Assembly (NCBI GenBank): GCA_016869555.1
Contig: VGDY01000021.1
Location: forward strand, 1 to 32,315
DNA: 32,315 nt
From: Alphaproteobacteria bacterium
GTDB taxonomy: Bacteria; Pseudomonadota; Alphaproteobacteria; Rhizobiales; Beijerinckiaceae
Direction: 5' to 3'
In this document: positions 6,964 to 18,969 of the stretch, piece after piece
Position numbering within the stretch: position 1 is the stretch's first letter
Layout of the letters: every line of letters starts with the position of its first letter
Notes under the pieces: generated by a model
Database searches by the model: none
What the model was told of the DNA's origin: nothing
Seen by the model: only the letters and a program-made list of their open reading frames with translations
Translations under genes and position numbers: made by a program

Positions 6964-9408
6964 ATGCCGACCTTCTCGCGCAATCTCAAGCAGACACTCG
7001 ACCGCGCGCTCGCTTCCGCCCGCGAGCGGCGCCATGAATATGCGACGCTCGAACATCTTCTGCTCAGTCTCGTCGAGGACGTCGACGCTTCGGCCGTTTT
7101 GCGCGCCTGCTCCGTCGATCTCGACGTTCTGACCAAGAATCTGCGCGATTATATCGATCGCGAGCTCGACAATCTGGTCAACGACGACGCCGACGAGTGC
7201 AAGCCGACCGCCGGCTTTCAGCGTGTGGTGCAGCGCGCGATCATCAGCGTCCAGTCTTCCGGCCGCGAGGACGTGAGCGGCGCCAATGTTCTCGTCGCGC
7301 TGTTCGCCGAACGCGAGAGCCACGCCGTTTATTTCCTGCAGGAGCAGGACATGACGCGCTACGACGCGGTCAATTTCATCAGCCACGGCATCGCCAAGCG
7401 CCCGGGTCTTTCCGACGCGAGCCGCGCCCCGCGAGGGGTCGAGGACGACGGCGAGCGCAGCGATGGCCGCGAGGGCCGCGAGAACGAGAGCCGCAAGAAG
7501 GAAGGCGCGCTCGAAGCCTATTGCGTCAACCTCAACAAAAAGGCGCGCGACGGTCGCATCGACCCGCTGATCGGCCGCGAGCCGGAAGTGCTGCGCACGA
7601 TCCAGGTGCTGTGCCGCCGGCAAAAGAACAATCCGCTGCTCGTCGGCGATCCTGGCGTCGGCAAGACGGCGATCGCCGAGGGTCTCGCCCGCAAGATCGT
7701 TTCGGGCGACGTGCCCGACGTTCTCTCCGGCGCGACCGTCTTCGCGCTCGACATGGGCGCGCTGCTCGCCGGGACACGCTATCGCGGCGATTTCGAAGAG
7801 CGCTTGAAGCAGGTCGTGAAGGAAATCGAGAATCACAAGAACGCGATTCTCTTCATCGACGAGATTCACACCGTGATCGGCGCCGGCGCCACCTCCGGCG
7901 GCGCGATGGACGCCTCGAATCTTCTCAAGCCGGCGCTGGCGCAGGGCGTTCTGCGCTGCATCGGCTCGACCACCTACAAGGAATACCGGCAGTATTTCGA
8001 GAAGGATCGCGCCCTCGTCCGCCGCTTCCAGAAAATCGACGTGAACGAGCCCTCGATCCCCGACGCGATCGAAATCATCAAGGGGCTGAAGCCCTATTTC
8101 GAGGAATTTCACAAGATCCGCTACACCGCCGATGCGCTGAAGGCGGCGGTGGAGCTCTCGGCCCGCTACATTCATGACCGCAAGCTGCCGGACAAGGCGA
8201 TCGACGTGATCGATGAAACCGGCGCGGCGCAGATGCTCCTCGCCGAGAACAAGCGCAAAAAGACGATCGGGCTGAAGGAGATCGAAATAACGATCGCGAC
8301 GATGGCGCGCGTGCCGCCGAAGACGGTCTCCAAGGACGACGCCGAGGTTCTCGCCCATCTCGACGAGACGCTGCGGCGCGTCGTCTATGGTCAGGACAAG
8401 GCGATCTCGGCGCTTACCTCGGCGATCAAACTCGCGCGCGCCGGCCTGCGCGACCAGGAGAAGCCGATCGGCTGCTATCTCTTCTCCGGGCCGACCGGCG
8501 TCGGCAAGACGGAGGCCGCGCGCCAGCTCGCGACTTCGCTCGGCATCGAACTCATTCGCTTCGACATGTCGGAATATATGGAGCGCCACACGGTCAGCCG
8601 GCTGATCGGCGCGCCGCCCGGCTATGTCGGCTTCGATCAGGGCGGTCTCCTGACCGACGCCATCGACCAGCATCCGCATTGCGTGCTGCTGCTCGACGAA
8701 ATCGAGAAGGCGCATCCCGATCTCTACAACATCCTGCTGCAGGTGATGGATCACGGCAAGCTGACCGACCACAACGGCAAGACCATCGACTTCCGCAACG
8801 TCATCCTGATCATGACGACCAACGCCGGGGCGCAGGATCTGGCCCGCACGCCGATCGGCTTTACCCGCACGCGCCGCGATCTCGACGACAGCGAGGCGAT
8901 CAACCGGCTGTTCGCGCCGGAGTTCCGCAACCGCCTCGACGCGATCGTGCCTTTCGGACATCTGCCGGTCGAGGTCATCAAGCGCGTCGTCGACAAATTC
9001 ATCATGCAGCTCGAAGCGCAGCTCGCCGACCGCAATGTCACGATCGAACTCACCGACGAAACGCGCGACTGGCTCGTCGAACACGGCTATGACGAAGCCA
9101 TGGGCGCGCGGCCGATGTCGCGGGTCATTCACCAGCACATCAAGACGCCGCTCGCCGATGAGGTGCTGTTCGGCCGGCTCAAGAACGGCGGCGCGGTGCG
9201 CGTCGTCGTGGTCGGCGACGACAGCGGCGCGAAGTCGCTCGGCTTCGTCTTCCCGGAAGGGCCGGTGCTGCCGCGGCCCGAGCGCGACATCATCGAAGCC
9301 GGCAAGAAACGCGCAAGCGCCGAAGGCCAGGAGCCCGCGGCCAATGCGTCGCTTGCCGACAATACGGACGCGGAATCCGACGCGCGGCCGGCGCCGTTGA
9401 AGAACTGA
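6964..9408 (+). CDS. clpA: ATP-dependent Clp protease ATP-binding subunit ClpA
   Basis: ClpA is the hexameric AAA+ unfoldase that feeds proteins to ClpP and works with ClpS. The 814-residue protein shows the N-domain ([16 protein letters not shown], residues 1 to about 140) and a charged linker. The first AAA+ module has Walker A GDPGVGKT at 228-235 and Walker B LFIDEIH. The second module has GPTGVGKT at 509-516, LLLDEIEK, and the sensor region MTTNAGAQ. The loop that docks into ClpP reads I-G-F (631-633) rather than I-G-L. Absence of the coiled-coil middle domain excludes ClpB. The length is slightly above the usual because of a hydrophilic C-terminal tail. Confidence 0.97.
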   Translation: MPTFSRNLKQTLDRALASARERRHEYATLEHLLLSLVEDVDASAVLRACSVDLDVLTKNLRDYIDRELDNLVNDDADECKPTAGFQRVVQRAIISVQSSGREDVSGANVLVALFAERESHAVYFLQEQDMTRYDAVNFISHGIAKRPGLSDASRAPRGVEDDGERSDGREGRENESRKKEGALEAYCVNLNKKARDGRIDPLIGREPEVLRTIQVLCRRQKNNPLLVGDPGVGKTAIAEGLARKIVSGDVPDVLSGATVFALDMGALLAGTRYRGDFEERLKQVVKEIENHKNAILFIDEIHTVIGAGATSGGAMDASNLLKPALAQGVLRCIGSTTYKEYRQYFEKDRALVRRFQKIDVNEPSIPDAIEIIKGLKPYFEEFHKIRYTADALKAAVELSARYIHDRKLPDKAIDVIDETGAAQMLLAENKRKKTIGLKEIEITIATMARVPPKTVSKDDAEVLAHLDETLRRVVYGQDKAISALTSAIKLARAGLRDQEKPIGCYLFSGPTGVGKTEAARQLATSLGIELIRFDMSEYMERHTVSRLIGAPPGYVGFDQGGLLTDAIDQHPHCVLLLDEIEKAHPDLYNILLQVMDHGKLTDHNGKTIDFRNVILIMTTNAGAQDLARTPIGFTRTRRDLDDSEAINRLFAPEFRNRLDAIVPFGHLPVEVIKRVVDKFIMQLEAQLADRNVTIELTDETRDWLVEHGYDEAMGARPMSRVIHQHIKTPLADEVLFGRLKNGGAVRVVVVGDDSGAKSLGFVFPEGPVLPRPERDIIEAGKKRASAEGQEPAANASLADNTDAESDARPAPLKN

Positions 9409-9435
9409 CGCGCGCGCCGTTATGCTTTCGCGGGG

Positions 9436-12468
<3,033 letters not shown>

Positions 12469-12492
12469 TCAAAAAGGCCGTAGGTGAAGGGA

Positions 12493-12510
12493 AGCGCCTA
12501 TTTAGGCGCT
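12493..12510. promoter_or_regulatory. Perfect 8-bp-arm palindrome upstream of uvrA
   Basis: AGCGCCTATTTAGGCGCT has perfect 8-bp arms around TT. It ends 25 nt before the uvrA start on the minus strand. It could be an operator or an mRNA hairpin in the uvrA leader. It does not match the alphaproteobacterial LexA box. Confidence 0.4.
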
Positions 12511-12633
12511 GAGCAAGGCAAATGCCACGCGCCAAAAGATAAATCCATTGGGCCCCGCCGAGCAGGATCGCTTCGCGGGCGACCGGTCCATAACTCCGAA
12601 GAAAAAATTTTAGGCTTGCTCCCGCGATCACGA

Positions 12634-12652
12634 TTGATATCTTTGATATCAA
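12634..12652 (+). promoter_or_regulatory. Probable autoregulatory operator of the toxin-antitoxin pair
   Basis: TTGATATCTTTGATATCAA is a perfect inverted repeat (8-bp arms, 3-bp spacer). It also contains the same GATATC core twice. It runs directly into the AAGGAG ribosome binding site (12651-12656) of the antitoxin gene. Antitoxins with ribbon-helix-helix domains usually bind such a site, alone or with the toxin, to repress their own operon. Confidence 0.6.
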
Positions 12653-12661
12653 GGAGTCATA

Positions 12662-12925
12662 ATGCCGGATATTTTGTTACGAGACGTTCCCCCGGAAATG
12701 AAACGCCAGATCGAGGATTTGGCGCATGGGCACAAGCGCAGCATTTCCAGCGAAGCGAAATCGCTGCTCGAACGCGCCTTGGCTCAGTCCGTTGGCGGCG
12801 CGAGCGCCCGAAGCGCGGGAGGTCTTGGAACGCGGCTCAAAGGCCTCGTTCGGGAAGAGGATTGGACCGACGATTTCATTCGGCCGCGCGATCAAAGCGA
12901 CCGCGCGCCGCCGGACTTCGAATGA
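12662..12925 (+). CDS. vapB: FitA/VapB-type antitoxin, ribbon-helix-helix DNA-binding protein
   Basis: This 87-residue protein begins with a FitA-like ribbon-helix-helix segment: MPDILLRDVPPEMKRQIEDL, then HKRSISSEAKSLLERAL. The C-terminal half (GLVREEDWTDDFIRPRDQ) is hydrophilic and acidic, as in antitoxins whose tail wraps and inhibits a PIN-domain toxin. AAGGAG lies 5 nt before the ATG. The stop overlaps the toxin start by ATGA, the normal arrangement for a co-translated pair. Its job would be to neutralise the downstream RNase and repress the operon through the palindrome just upstream. Confidence 0.88.
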   Translation: MPDILLRDVPPEMKRQIEDLAHGHKRSISSEAKSLLERALAQSVGGASARSAGGLGTRLKGLVREEDWTDDFIRPRDQSDRAPPDFE

Positions 12926-13344
12926 TCCTGCTCGACACGAATGTCGTTTCCGAAATGATCAAGCCGACGGGCGACGCCAATGTGCGCCGCTGGATGGATT
13001 CTTTCGCCGATATCGACTTCTTCATCGCCGCGCCGATCATCGCCGAGCTTCGCTTCGGTCTGGCGTTACTGCCCGACGGCCGTAAGAAGGAGGCGCTGAC
13101 CAGGGCTTGCGATACGATCGAAAACGAGATTTTCGCCGGCCGCATCCTCGCCTTCGATCAGCGCGCGGCGCATGCCTTCGCGCGGCTGCGGGCGAAGCGG
13201 CAGGCGCTCGGCAGGCCGCTCAATGTCATGGACGCGCTGGTCGCGAGCATCGCCTCGGCGCACGCCATGACTCTCGCGACACGCAACGTCGCCGATTTCG
13301 TCGATCTCGAGCTGGTCGTAGTCAATCCATTTGCCTTCGAGTAG
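12922..13344 (+). CDS. vapC: PIN-domain toxin ribonuclease (VapC/FitB family)
   Basis: The 140-residue product is a complete PIN domain. Its acidic active site is visible as D5 (MILLDTNVVSE), E42 (APIIAELRFG), D104 (NVMDALVAS) and D125 (ATRNVADF). Toxins of this family cleave RNA, often tRNA or rRNA, with a divalent metal. The frame is open upstream to 12484, but ATG 12922 is the right start because it begins the PIN fold and overlaps the antitoxin stop. All catalytic residues are present, so the toxin is probably functional. Together with dctA the pair sits between uvrA and ssb. Confidence 0.92.
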   Translation: MILLDTNVVSEMIKPTGDANVRRWMDSFADIDFFIAAPIIAELRFGLALLPDGRKKEALTRACDTIENEIFAGRILAFDQRAAHAFARLRAKRQALGRPLNVMDALVASIASAHAMTLATRNVADFVDLELVVVNPFAFE

Positions 13345-13373
13345 AACGTCATTCCCTTTCCAGGAGCAATGAA

Positions 13374-14702
13374 GTGCCGTTCGACGCAAGCAGAGGCGAT
13401 GGCGAAACGGCGCTGAGGAAGCCCCTCTACCGCCACCTCTATGTCCAGGTGCTCGCGGCCATTGCGCTTGGCGCGCTGTTTGGCTGGCTGGCGCCGGACG
13501 CCGCCGCGCAGGATTGGGTGAAGGCGCTTGGCGACGGCTTCGTCAAGCTGATCAAAATGGCGATCGCGCCGATCATTTTCTGCACCGTCGTCTCCGGCGT
13601 CGCCCATATCGAGGACGCGCGCAAAGTCGGCCGCGTCGGCCTCAAGGCGCTCGTTTATTTCGAGATCGTCTCGACCTTCGCCCTCGCGCTCGGCCTCATC
13701 GTCGGCAATTTTTCGCAGGTCGGCGCGGGGTTCGCCGGCAAGCCCGATCCTTCGGCAATCGCCAAATATACCGCGCTCGCCGAAAAGCGTGGCGGCGTCG
13801 AGTTTCTGCTCGACATCATTCCCGACAGCGCGATCGGCGCCTTCGCCAGGGGCGATATTCTGCAGGTGCTGCTGTTCTCGCTGCTGTTCGGCTTCGCGCT
13901 CCTGGCGCTCGGCGAGCGCGGCCGCGCGCTGCGCGTCATCGTCGACGATCTCGGCCACGCCATGTTCGGCGTCATCGCCATCGTCATGAAGGCGGCGCCG
14001 GTCGGCGCCTTCGGGGCCATGGCCTATACGGTGGCGAAATACGGTTCGACCGCGCTTCTGTCGCTCGCCGGACTTGTCGGCCTGTTCTATCTCACGGCCG
14101 GGCTCTTCGTGACCTTGGTGCTGGGCCTCATCGCCCGCGCGGCCGGCTTCAACATCTTCAGCCTCATCGTCTATCTGCGCGACGAATTGCTGATCGTGCT
14201 CGGGACCTCGTCCTCGGAAAGCGCCCTACCCGCGCTGATGGAAAAGCTGGAGCGGCTCGGCTGTTCGAAATCGGTCGTCGGACTCGTCGTGCCGACCGGC
14301 TATTCCTTCAATCTCGACGGCACTAATATCTATATGACGCTGACGACGCTGTTCATCGCCCGCGCCATGGGCGTCGAGCTAGACGCGACGCATCAGGCGA
14401 CGATCCTTATCGTCGCGATGCTCACCTCCAAGGGCGCGAGCGGCGTTTCAGGCGCCGGCTTCATCACTTTGGCGGCGACATTGACCGCCGTCGATCCGCA
14501 ATTGGCGCCGGGCATGTCGCTGGTGCTCGGCGTCGACAAATTCATGAGCGAATGCCGGGCGCTGACCAATTTCATCGGCAATGGCGTCGCCGCGATCGTC
14601 GTCGCTAAGTGGGAGGGCGAACTCGACCGCGCCCGCCTCGAAAGCGGACTCGCCCGCCGCATCGATCCTTCCGATGTGGAAACCGCCGTCGCCACGGATT
14701 GA
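13374..14702 (+). CDS. dctA: C4-dicarboxylate:cation symporter (DAACS family)
   Basis: DctA imports succinate, fumarate and malate across the inner membrane. The 442-residue protein has many hydrophobic segments from residue 20 on. It shows the family motifs GTSSSESALPALMEKL (serine-rich substrate loop from residue 277), PTGYSFNLDGTNIYMTLTTL and SKGASGVSGAGFITLAATL. The frame extends upstream into vapC, but GTG 13374 lies exactly 7 nt after AGGAG and gives the normal length, so I place the start there. DctA and glutamate:proton symporters are close relatives; the sequence resembles DctA more closely, but substrate is inferred. It lies 29 nt after vapC and may be co-transcribed. Confidence 0.9.
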   Translation: MPFDASRGDGETALRKPLYRHLYVQVLAAIALGALFGWLAPDAAAQDWVKALGDGFVKLIKMAIAPIIFCTVVSGVAHIEDARKVGRVGLKALVYFEIVSTFALALGLIVGNFSQVGAGFAGKPDPSAIAKYTALAEKRGGVEFLLDIIPDSAIGAFARGDILQVLLFSLLFGFALLALGERGRALRVIVDDLGHAMFGVIAIVMKAAPVGAFGAMAYTVAKYGSTALLSLAGLVGLFYLTAGLFVTLVLGLIARAAGFNIFSLIVYLRDELLIVLGTSSSESALPALMEKLERLGCSKSVVGLVVPTGYSFNLDGTNIYMTLTTLFIARAMGVELDATHQATILIVAMLTSKGASGVSGAGFITLAATLTAVDPQLAPGMSLVLGVDKFMSECRALTNFIGNGVAAIVVAKWEGELDRARLESGLARRIDPSDVETAVATD

Positions 14703-14733
14703 CGCCGCTTGCAGCGGACGCTGGCCGATGCTA

Positions 14734-14748
14734 GAACAAAAAAAGAAC
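14734..14748 (+). promoter_or_regulatory. LexA (SOS) box upstream of ssb
   Basis: GAACAAAAAAAGAAC matches the alphaproteobacterial LexA site GAAC-N7-GAAC (GTTC-N7-GTTC on the other strand) exactly. It lies 102 nt before the ssb start. ssb is a known SOS gene in related bacteria, which supports the call. Confidence 0.75.
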
Positions 14749-14850
14749 ACTGGCACCGCGACGGCGCATCATCTGTGGACAAGGCGCGCCGGCGCGCCGG
14801 ACGGCCGGCCTTTGCACTAGAGTGCGGCGATCTAGCGAGCGGAGAGAGTC

Positions 14851-15360
14851 ATGGCGGGCAGCGTCAACAAAGTGATCCTGATCGGCAATCTCGGCCGCGA
14901 TCCCGAGGTGCGCACCCTGCCCTCGGGCGATCGCGTCGTCTCCTTTTCGGTGGCGACGACCGAGTCCTGGCGCGACAAGAACACCGGCGAGCGCAAGGAC
15001 CGCACCGAATGGCACAACATTTCCATATTCAATGAGAATCTCGGCAAGATCGCCGAGCAATATTGCCGCAAGGGCTCGAAAATCTATCTCGAAGGCCAGT
15101 TGCAGACCCGCGAATATACCGACAAGGACGGCAATCAGCGCAAGGCGACGGACGTGGTGCTGCAGCGGTTTCGCGGCGAGCTGACGCTGCTCGACAGCAA
15201 GGGCGGCGGACGCGGCGAAGGCGATTACGACAGCGGCGGCTATGGCCAGAGCGGCGGCTCGTTCGGCCGCTCCTCGCCGATGGAGCGCGCCCCCGGCGAG
15301 CGGCGCCCCGCTCCGGCCGGAAAGCTCTCCGACCAGCTCGACGACGATATTCCCTTCTGA
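14851..15360 (+). CDS. ssb: Single-stranded DNA-binding protein
   Basis: SSB coats single-stranded DNA in replication, recombination and repair and recruits partner proteins. The OB-fold occupies residues 1 to about 115 (MAGSVNKVILIGNLGRDPEV, WHNISIFNENLGKIAEQYC, KIYLEGQLQTREYTDKDGNQ). A Gly/Ser-rich disordered linker follows and ends in the conserved acidic tip DDDIPF, which contacts partner proteins. The length of 169 residues is normal. GGAGAGA precedes the ATG. The gene converges with lpxB, leaving only 17 bp between the stops. A LexA box upstream predicts DNA damage induction. Confidence 0.97.
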   Translation: MAGSVNKVILIGNLGRDPEVRTLPSGDRVVSFSVATTESWRDKNTGERKDRTEWHNISIFNENLGKIAEQYCRKGSKIYLEGQLQTREYTDKDGNQRKATDVVLQRFRGELTLLDSKGGGRGEGDYDSGGYGQSGGSFGRSSPMERAPGERRPAPAGKLSDQLDDDIPF

Positions 15361-15377
15361 TTGCCGTTCTGATCGCC

Positions 15378-16520
15378 TTACGCGCGACCGCGCGACGCAT
15401 AGTCAAGAACGATTTCCGCCGCCCTTGCGCTGGGCGATCGGCCTGCTTCGAGCAGGCGCGCGCGCACGCGCTTGAATGCGGCGATCTGCGCGTCGCGGGC
15501 GGCGCTCTCTCCGATCAGCGGCCGGAGCGCTCCGGCGAGGGCGCGCGGCGTCGCCTGATCCTGCAGGAATTCCGGCGCGACATTCTCGCCGATAACAAGA
15601 TTTGGCAGCACGATCGAGTCGACATTGACGAGAAAGCGCAACAGCGATTCAGCGCGCGAGACCCGATAGGCGACCGCCATCGGAACCTCGGCGAGCGCCA
15701 GTTCCAGCGTCGCCGCGCCGGACGTGACGAGCGCGGCGCGCGCCCTGCGAAAGGCGGCGAATTTTTCCGCCTGGCCAATCAGACGCGGCGTCATCGGCCA
15801 GCCCTGCAATTCGCGGCGCAAAGCCTGTTCCATAGAAGGCGCGACCGGAATGACGACGTCGAAATCGGCGCGTTCGCGCAGGAGAAATTCAAGCGTCTTG
15901 CCGTAAATCGGCGTCATGCGCCGCACTTCGGCGAGGCGCGATCCCGGCAGCACGAGCAGCGATCGCGCGCCGTCGCGGTCGCGAGAATGCGGAGTCAATT
16001 CGTCGAGCCGCTCGACCAGCGGATGGCCGACATAGACGCATCGCGGTCCGCCAAGCCGCGCATGCGCCTGCGGCTCGAAGGGCAGCAGCGCCAGCACGCA
16101 ATCGACATAGTGCCGCATCGCGCGCGCGCGACCCGGCCGCCACGCCCAAACGGTGGGACTGACGTAGTCGACGATCGGCAGTTCGGGCCTTGCGGCGCGG
16201 ACGCGACGCGCGACGCGATGGGTGAAATCCGGCGCGTCGATAAGTACGAGACAATCGGGGGGCCGATCGACGATCGCGCGCGCGGTCTCATCGATGCGCC
16301 GTAAAATTCGCGGCAGACGCGCGATCACCGGAACGAGCCCCATCACCGCGATGTCTTCAAGCGGAAACAGCGAAGCCAGTCCTTGGTTCGTCATCGCTTC
16401 GCCGCCGACGCCGGCGAAAACGATGTCGGCGCGCGCGACGCGCAGGGCGCGCATCAGGGCCGCGCCGAGCTGATCGCCGGAGGCTTCGCCGGCTATAAGA
16501 AAGATTCGCGGCGCCGTCAT
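15378..16520 (-). CDS. lpxB: Lipid-A-disaccharide synthase
   Basis: LpxB condenses UDP-2,3-diacylglucosamine with lipid X to form the lipid A disaccharide at the inner membrane. The 380-residue protein carries the family segments IFLIAGEASGDQLGAALM, DAPDFTHRVA, VSPTVWAWRPGRA, YVGHPLVE, LPGSRLAEVRRMTP, and SGAATLELALAEVPMAVAYR. The start lies 6 nt after the lpxA stop. In many alphaproteobacteria lpxI is encoded between lpxA and lpxB; here nothing is. This is the last gene of the minus-strand envelope cluster within the window. Confidence 0.96.
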   Translation of the reverse strand: MTAPRIFLIAGEASGDQLGAALMRALRVARADIVFAGVGGEAMTNQGLASLFPLEDIAVMGLVPVIARLPRILRRIDETARAIVDRPPDCLVLIDAPDFTHRVARRVRAARPELPIVDYVSPTVWAWRPGRARAMRHYVDCVLALLPFEPQAHARLGGPRCVYVGHPLVERLDELTPHSRDRDGARSLLVLPGSRLAEVRRMTPIYGKTLEFLLRERADFDVVIPVAPSMEQALRRELQGWPMTPRLIGQAEKFAAFRRARAALVTSGAATLELALAEVPMAVAYRVSRAESLLRFLVNVDSIVLPNLVIGENVAPEFLQDQATPRALAGALRPLIGESAARDAQIAAFKRVRARLLEAGRSPSARAAEIVLDYASRGRA

Positions 16521-16526
16521 GATTAT

Positions 16527-17318
16527 TCAGCGCGCGGGGGGCGCGCACAGCGGGCGCGTCGACGGCGCGCGCAGGAATTCGACGATCGCCGCAACGTCTG
16601 CGTCGCCATCGCATGCCTGCGACAGAATTTCGATGCGCTCGCTCAGCACCCGCGCGTCGCTTCGGGCAAACAGCAGGCGATAGGCGCCTCGCAGCCGCTC
16701 GATGCGCTCGGCCGCGAAGCCGCGCCGCTTCAATCCGACAAGATTGAGCCCGAAAAGATGGGCGCGATTGCCGCAAGCGAGGGCGAAGGGAATGACGTCG
16801 CCTTCGACGCCTGACAACCCGCCGACAAAGGCCTGCGCGCCGATGCGCACATTCTGATGCACCGCCGTCGCGCCGCCGATCATCGCGCAATTCCCGATCT
16901 CGACATGGCCGCCGAGCAGAACCTGATTGGACAATATCACGTCGTCGCCGAGCCGGCAGTCATGAGCGACATGCGACGAAGCGAGACATAGGCAGCGCGC
17001 GCCGATGCGCGTGCCTTCCCCGGCGCCCGCATTGATCGTCACGCCTTCTCGAATGACGCAATCATCGCCGATCGTCAGCGCGCCCTCCGCCAGCGCGGCT
17101 TTGACGTCCTGCGACGGCAGGCCGATGGCGGCGAAGGGGTAGATCTTGGCGCGCGCGCCGATGCGCGTCCGGCCGCCGACGACGACGTGGGAACGGAGCC
17201 TCGCGCCGTCGCCGATCTCGACGAAGGCGCCGATATGGCAGAAAGGTCCGACGACGACGCCGGCGCCGAGCCGCGCGCCGTCTTCGACGACGCTGGAAGG
17301 ATGGACCGACGCGGTCAT
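16527..17318 (-). CDS. lpxA: UDP-N-acetylglucosamine O-acyltransferase
   Basis: LpxA makes the first step of lipid A synthesis, transferring a 3-hydroxyacyl chain from ACP to UDP-GlcNAc. The 263-residue protein is made of hexapeptide repeats (left-handed beta helix) from residue 5 to about 190. The catalytic histidine is H119 in SSHVAHDC, equivalent to E. coli H125. A helical C-terminal part follows (about residues 195-263). The gene starts 22 nt after the fabZ stop. LpxA and LpxD are related; position and the HVAHDC signature distinguish this one. Confidence 0.96.
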   Translation of the reverse strand: MTASVHPSSVVEDGARLGAGVVVGPFCHIGAFVEIGDGARLRSHVVVGGRTRIGARAKIYPFAAIGLPSQDVKAALAEGALTIGDDCVIREGVTINAGAGEGTRIGARCLCLASSHVAHDCRLGDDVILSNQVLLGGHVEIGNCAMIGGATAVHQNVRIGAQAFVGGLSGVEGDVIPFALACGNRAHLFGLNLVGLKRRGFAAERIERLRGAYRLLFARSDARVLSERIEILSQACDGDADVAAIVEFLRAPSTRPLCAPPAR

Positions 17319-17340
17319 TGTCGCATCCGGCGCGGCGATC

Positions 17341-17805
17341 CTAAGCGCCCATCATGATGCTGATCTGCGCCTCGCAGACCAGCACGCCGTCGACCGTCGC
17401 CCGTCCAGCATACCACCAGATGTTGCGCTTCTGCGCAGTCTTCGTCAGGTGGAATTCGACGCGGTCGCCGGGCGTGACCGGTTTGCGAAACTTGGCGTTG
17501 TCGATCGTGACGAAATAGACGAGACGCGAACGCTCCGCGCCGTTCGTCGCGCGGATGGCGATCACGCCGGCGGTCTGCGCCATCGCCTCGATAAGCAGAA
17601 CGCCGGGCATGATCGGCCGCTCGGGAAAGTGCCCCTGAAACTGCGGTTCATTGACCGTGACGTTCTTCACGCCGACGCAGGATTCATCGCCGCGAATGTC
17701 GAAGATGCGATCGACCAGCAGAAACGGATAGCGATGCGGCAACTGACTCATGATCTGCAAAATGTCGGCGCTTTCGAGAGTCGCGCCGGCCGCGGCCTCG
17801 ACCAT
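17341..17805 (-). CDS. fabZ: 3-hydroxyacyl-[acyl-carrier-protein] dehydratase FabZ
   Basis: FabZ dehydrates 3-hydroxyacyl-ACP in fatty acid elongation, competing with LpxA and LpxD for the same hydroxyacyl-ACP pool. The hot-dog fold motifs include the catalytic pair H59 ([13 protein letters not shown]) and E73 (LIEAMAQ), and [15 protein letters not shown]. The frame could begin at TTG 17832. ATG 17805 is correct because AGGAGG lies 6 nt upstream; this gives 154 residues, the normal length. It lies between lpxD and lpxA, as in many proteobacteria. Confidence 0.96.
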   Translation of the reverse strand: MVEAAAGATLESADILQIMSQLPHRYPFLLVDRIFDIRGDESCVGVKNVTVNEPQFQGHFPERPIMPGVLLIEAMAQTAGVIAIRATNGAERSRLVYFVTIDNAKFRKPVTPGDRVEFHLTKTAQKRNIWWYAGRATVDGVLVCEAQISIMMGA

Positions 17806-17859
17806 GGTGTCCTCCTTTTGAAGCAGGGCCAACGCCGTGCTCGTTTTTGTCGGCGTGTC

Positions 17860-18924
17860 TTACGTCGGCTTGTCCTTGCGCGCGAGTCGGTCGACGAGCG
17901 CCGCGCCGCGCAGGAACCGCCGCAACGGGCGCGCCGGCGCGCCGCCGACCCTTTGTCCGGCCGGCACGTCGCGCATGACCCCGGATTTGGCCGCCACCGC
18001 GGCGCCTTCGCCGATCGTGAGGTGGCCAGCGACGGCCGACTGCCCGCCAAGCGCGACAAAATCGCCGATCTCGCATGAGCCGGCGATGCCCGACTGTGCG
18101 ACGATGGCGCAAAACCGGCCGATCACCACGTTGTGGCCAATCTGTACGAGATTGTCGATCTTCGTCCCTTCGCCGATGATCGTATCGCGCGAGGCGCCCC
18201 GATCGATCGTCGCATTGGCGCCGATCTCGACATCGTCTTGCACGATCACGCGGCCGATTTGCGGAGTCTTCAGATAGCCCTGTCGGGTCGCTACGAAGCC
18301 GAAACCGTCCTGTCCGAGCCGCGCCCCCGGATGAATCACGACGCGGTCGCCGATCAGCGCATGCGTCAGGCTGACATGCGCGCCGATCGAACAGTCGCGC
18401 CCGACCCGCACTTGGGGGCCGATGACCGCTAGCGGGCCGATGATCGTTCCGGCGCCGATCTCGGCGCCGGGCCCGATCACCGCGCCGGGATCGACGATGA
18501 CGCCGGGCTCCAACCGAGCCCCCGGATCCACGACCGCGCCCGGAGAGACGCCGCTTGACCGAAACAGCGACGCGGGCCGGAGCGCGTCGGGAAAAAGATG
18601 CGCGGTCGCAAGCGTCATGGCGCGCTGAGGATCGTCGACGACAAGCGCGGCGACGGATGTTGGAAGCTGGGCGAGGTCGCGCGCGCGCAGGAAACACGCG
18701 GTCGCGCGGCATTCCGAGAGCGCCTTGCGATAGCGTGGACTGTCGTAGAAGCAGAGATCGCCCGGCTTGCTCCAGTCGAGCGGCGCAACGCCGATGATGA
18801 GAGCGGACGCAAGCTCGCCGGAAGGCGAGCGGCCCGAACCGCCGCGGATTTCGGCGCCGGCGATCCGCGCGATCTCGTCCAAAGACGCGGGTCGCGCCAA
18901 GGGAAAAAAGTCTGCGGCGCTCAC
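17860..18924 (-). CDS. lpxD: UDP-3-O-(3-hydroxyacyl)glucosamine N-acyltransferase
   Basis: LpxD adds the N-linked hydroxyacyl chain in the third step of lipid A synthesis. The 354-residue product has an N-terminal uridine-binding domain (about 1-120), then a long hexapeptide-repeat helix, and a short helical C-terminus. The probable catalytic histidine is H264 in [10 protein letters not shown]. The only usable in-frame start is GTG 18924; an upstream in-frame stop rules out more and no good ribosome binding site is visible. skp, which often sits between bamA and lpxD, is absent. A stable hairpin occupies the 82-bp gap to bamA. Confidence 0.94.
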   Translation of the reverse strand: MSAADFFPLARPASLDEIARIAGAEIRGGSGRSPSGELASALIIGVAPLDWSKPGDLCFYDSPRYRKALSECRATACFLRARDLAQLPTSVAALVVDDPQRAMTLATAHLFPDALRPASLFRSSGVSPGAVVDPGARLEPGVIVDPGAVIGPGAEIGAGTIIGPLAVIGPQVRVGRDCSIGAHVSLTHALIGDRVVIHPGARLGQDGFGFVATRQGYLKTPQIGRVIVQDDVEIGANATIDRGASRDTIIGEGTKIDNLVQIGHNVVIGRFCAIVAQSGIAGSCEIGDFVALGGQSAVAGHLTIGEGAAVAAKSGVMRDVPAGQRVGGAPARPLRRFLRGAALVDRLARKDKPT

Positions 18925-18969
18925 AGTGAAATGTCCGGAGCCGCGAGGCTCGTCAGAGCGTCAGACGTT

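Noticed and set aside
6580-9138. 852-codon open frame on the minus strand
   Set aside because: It is exactly antisense to clpS and clpA, whose domains are complete. Long antisense frames are expected from G/C-ending codons, and its translation has no recognisable domain.
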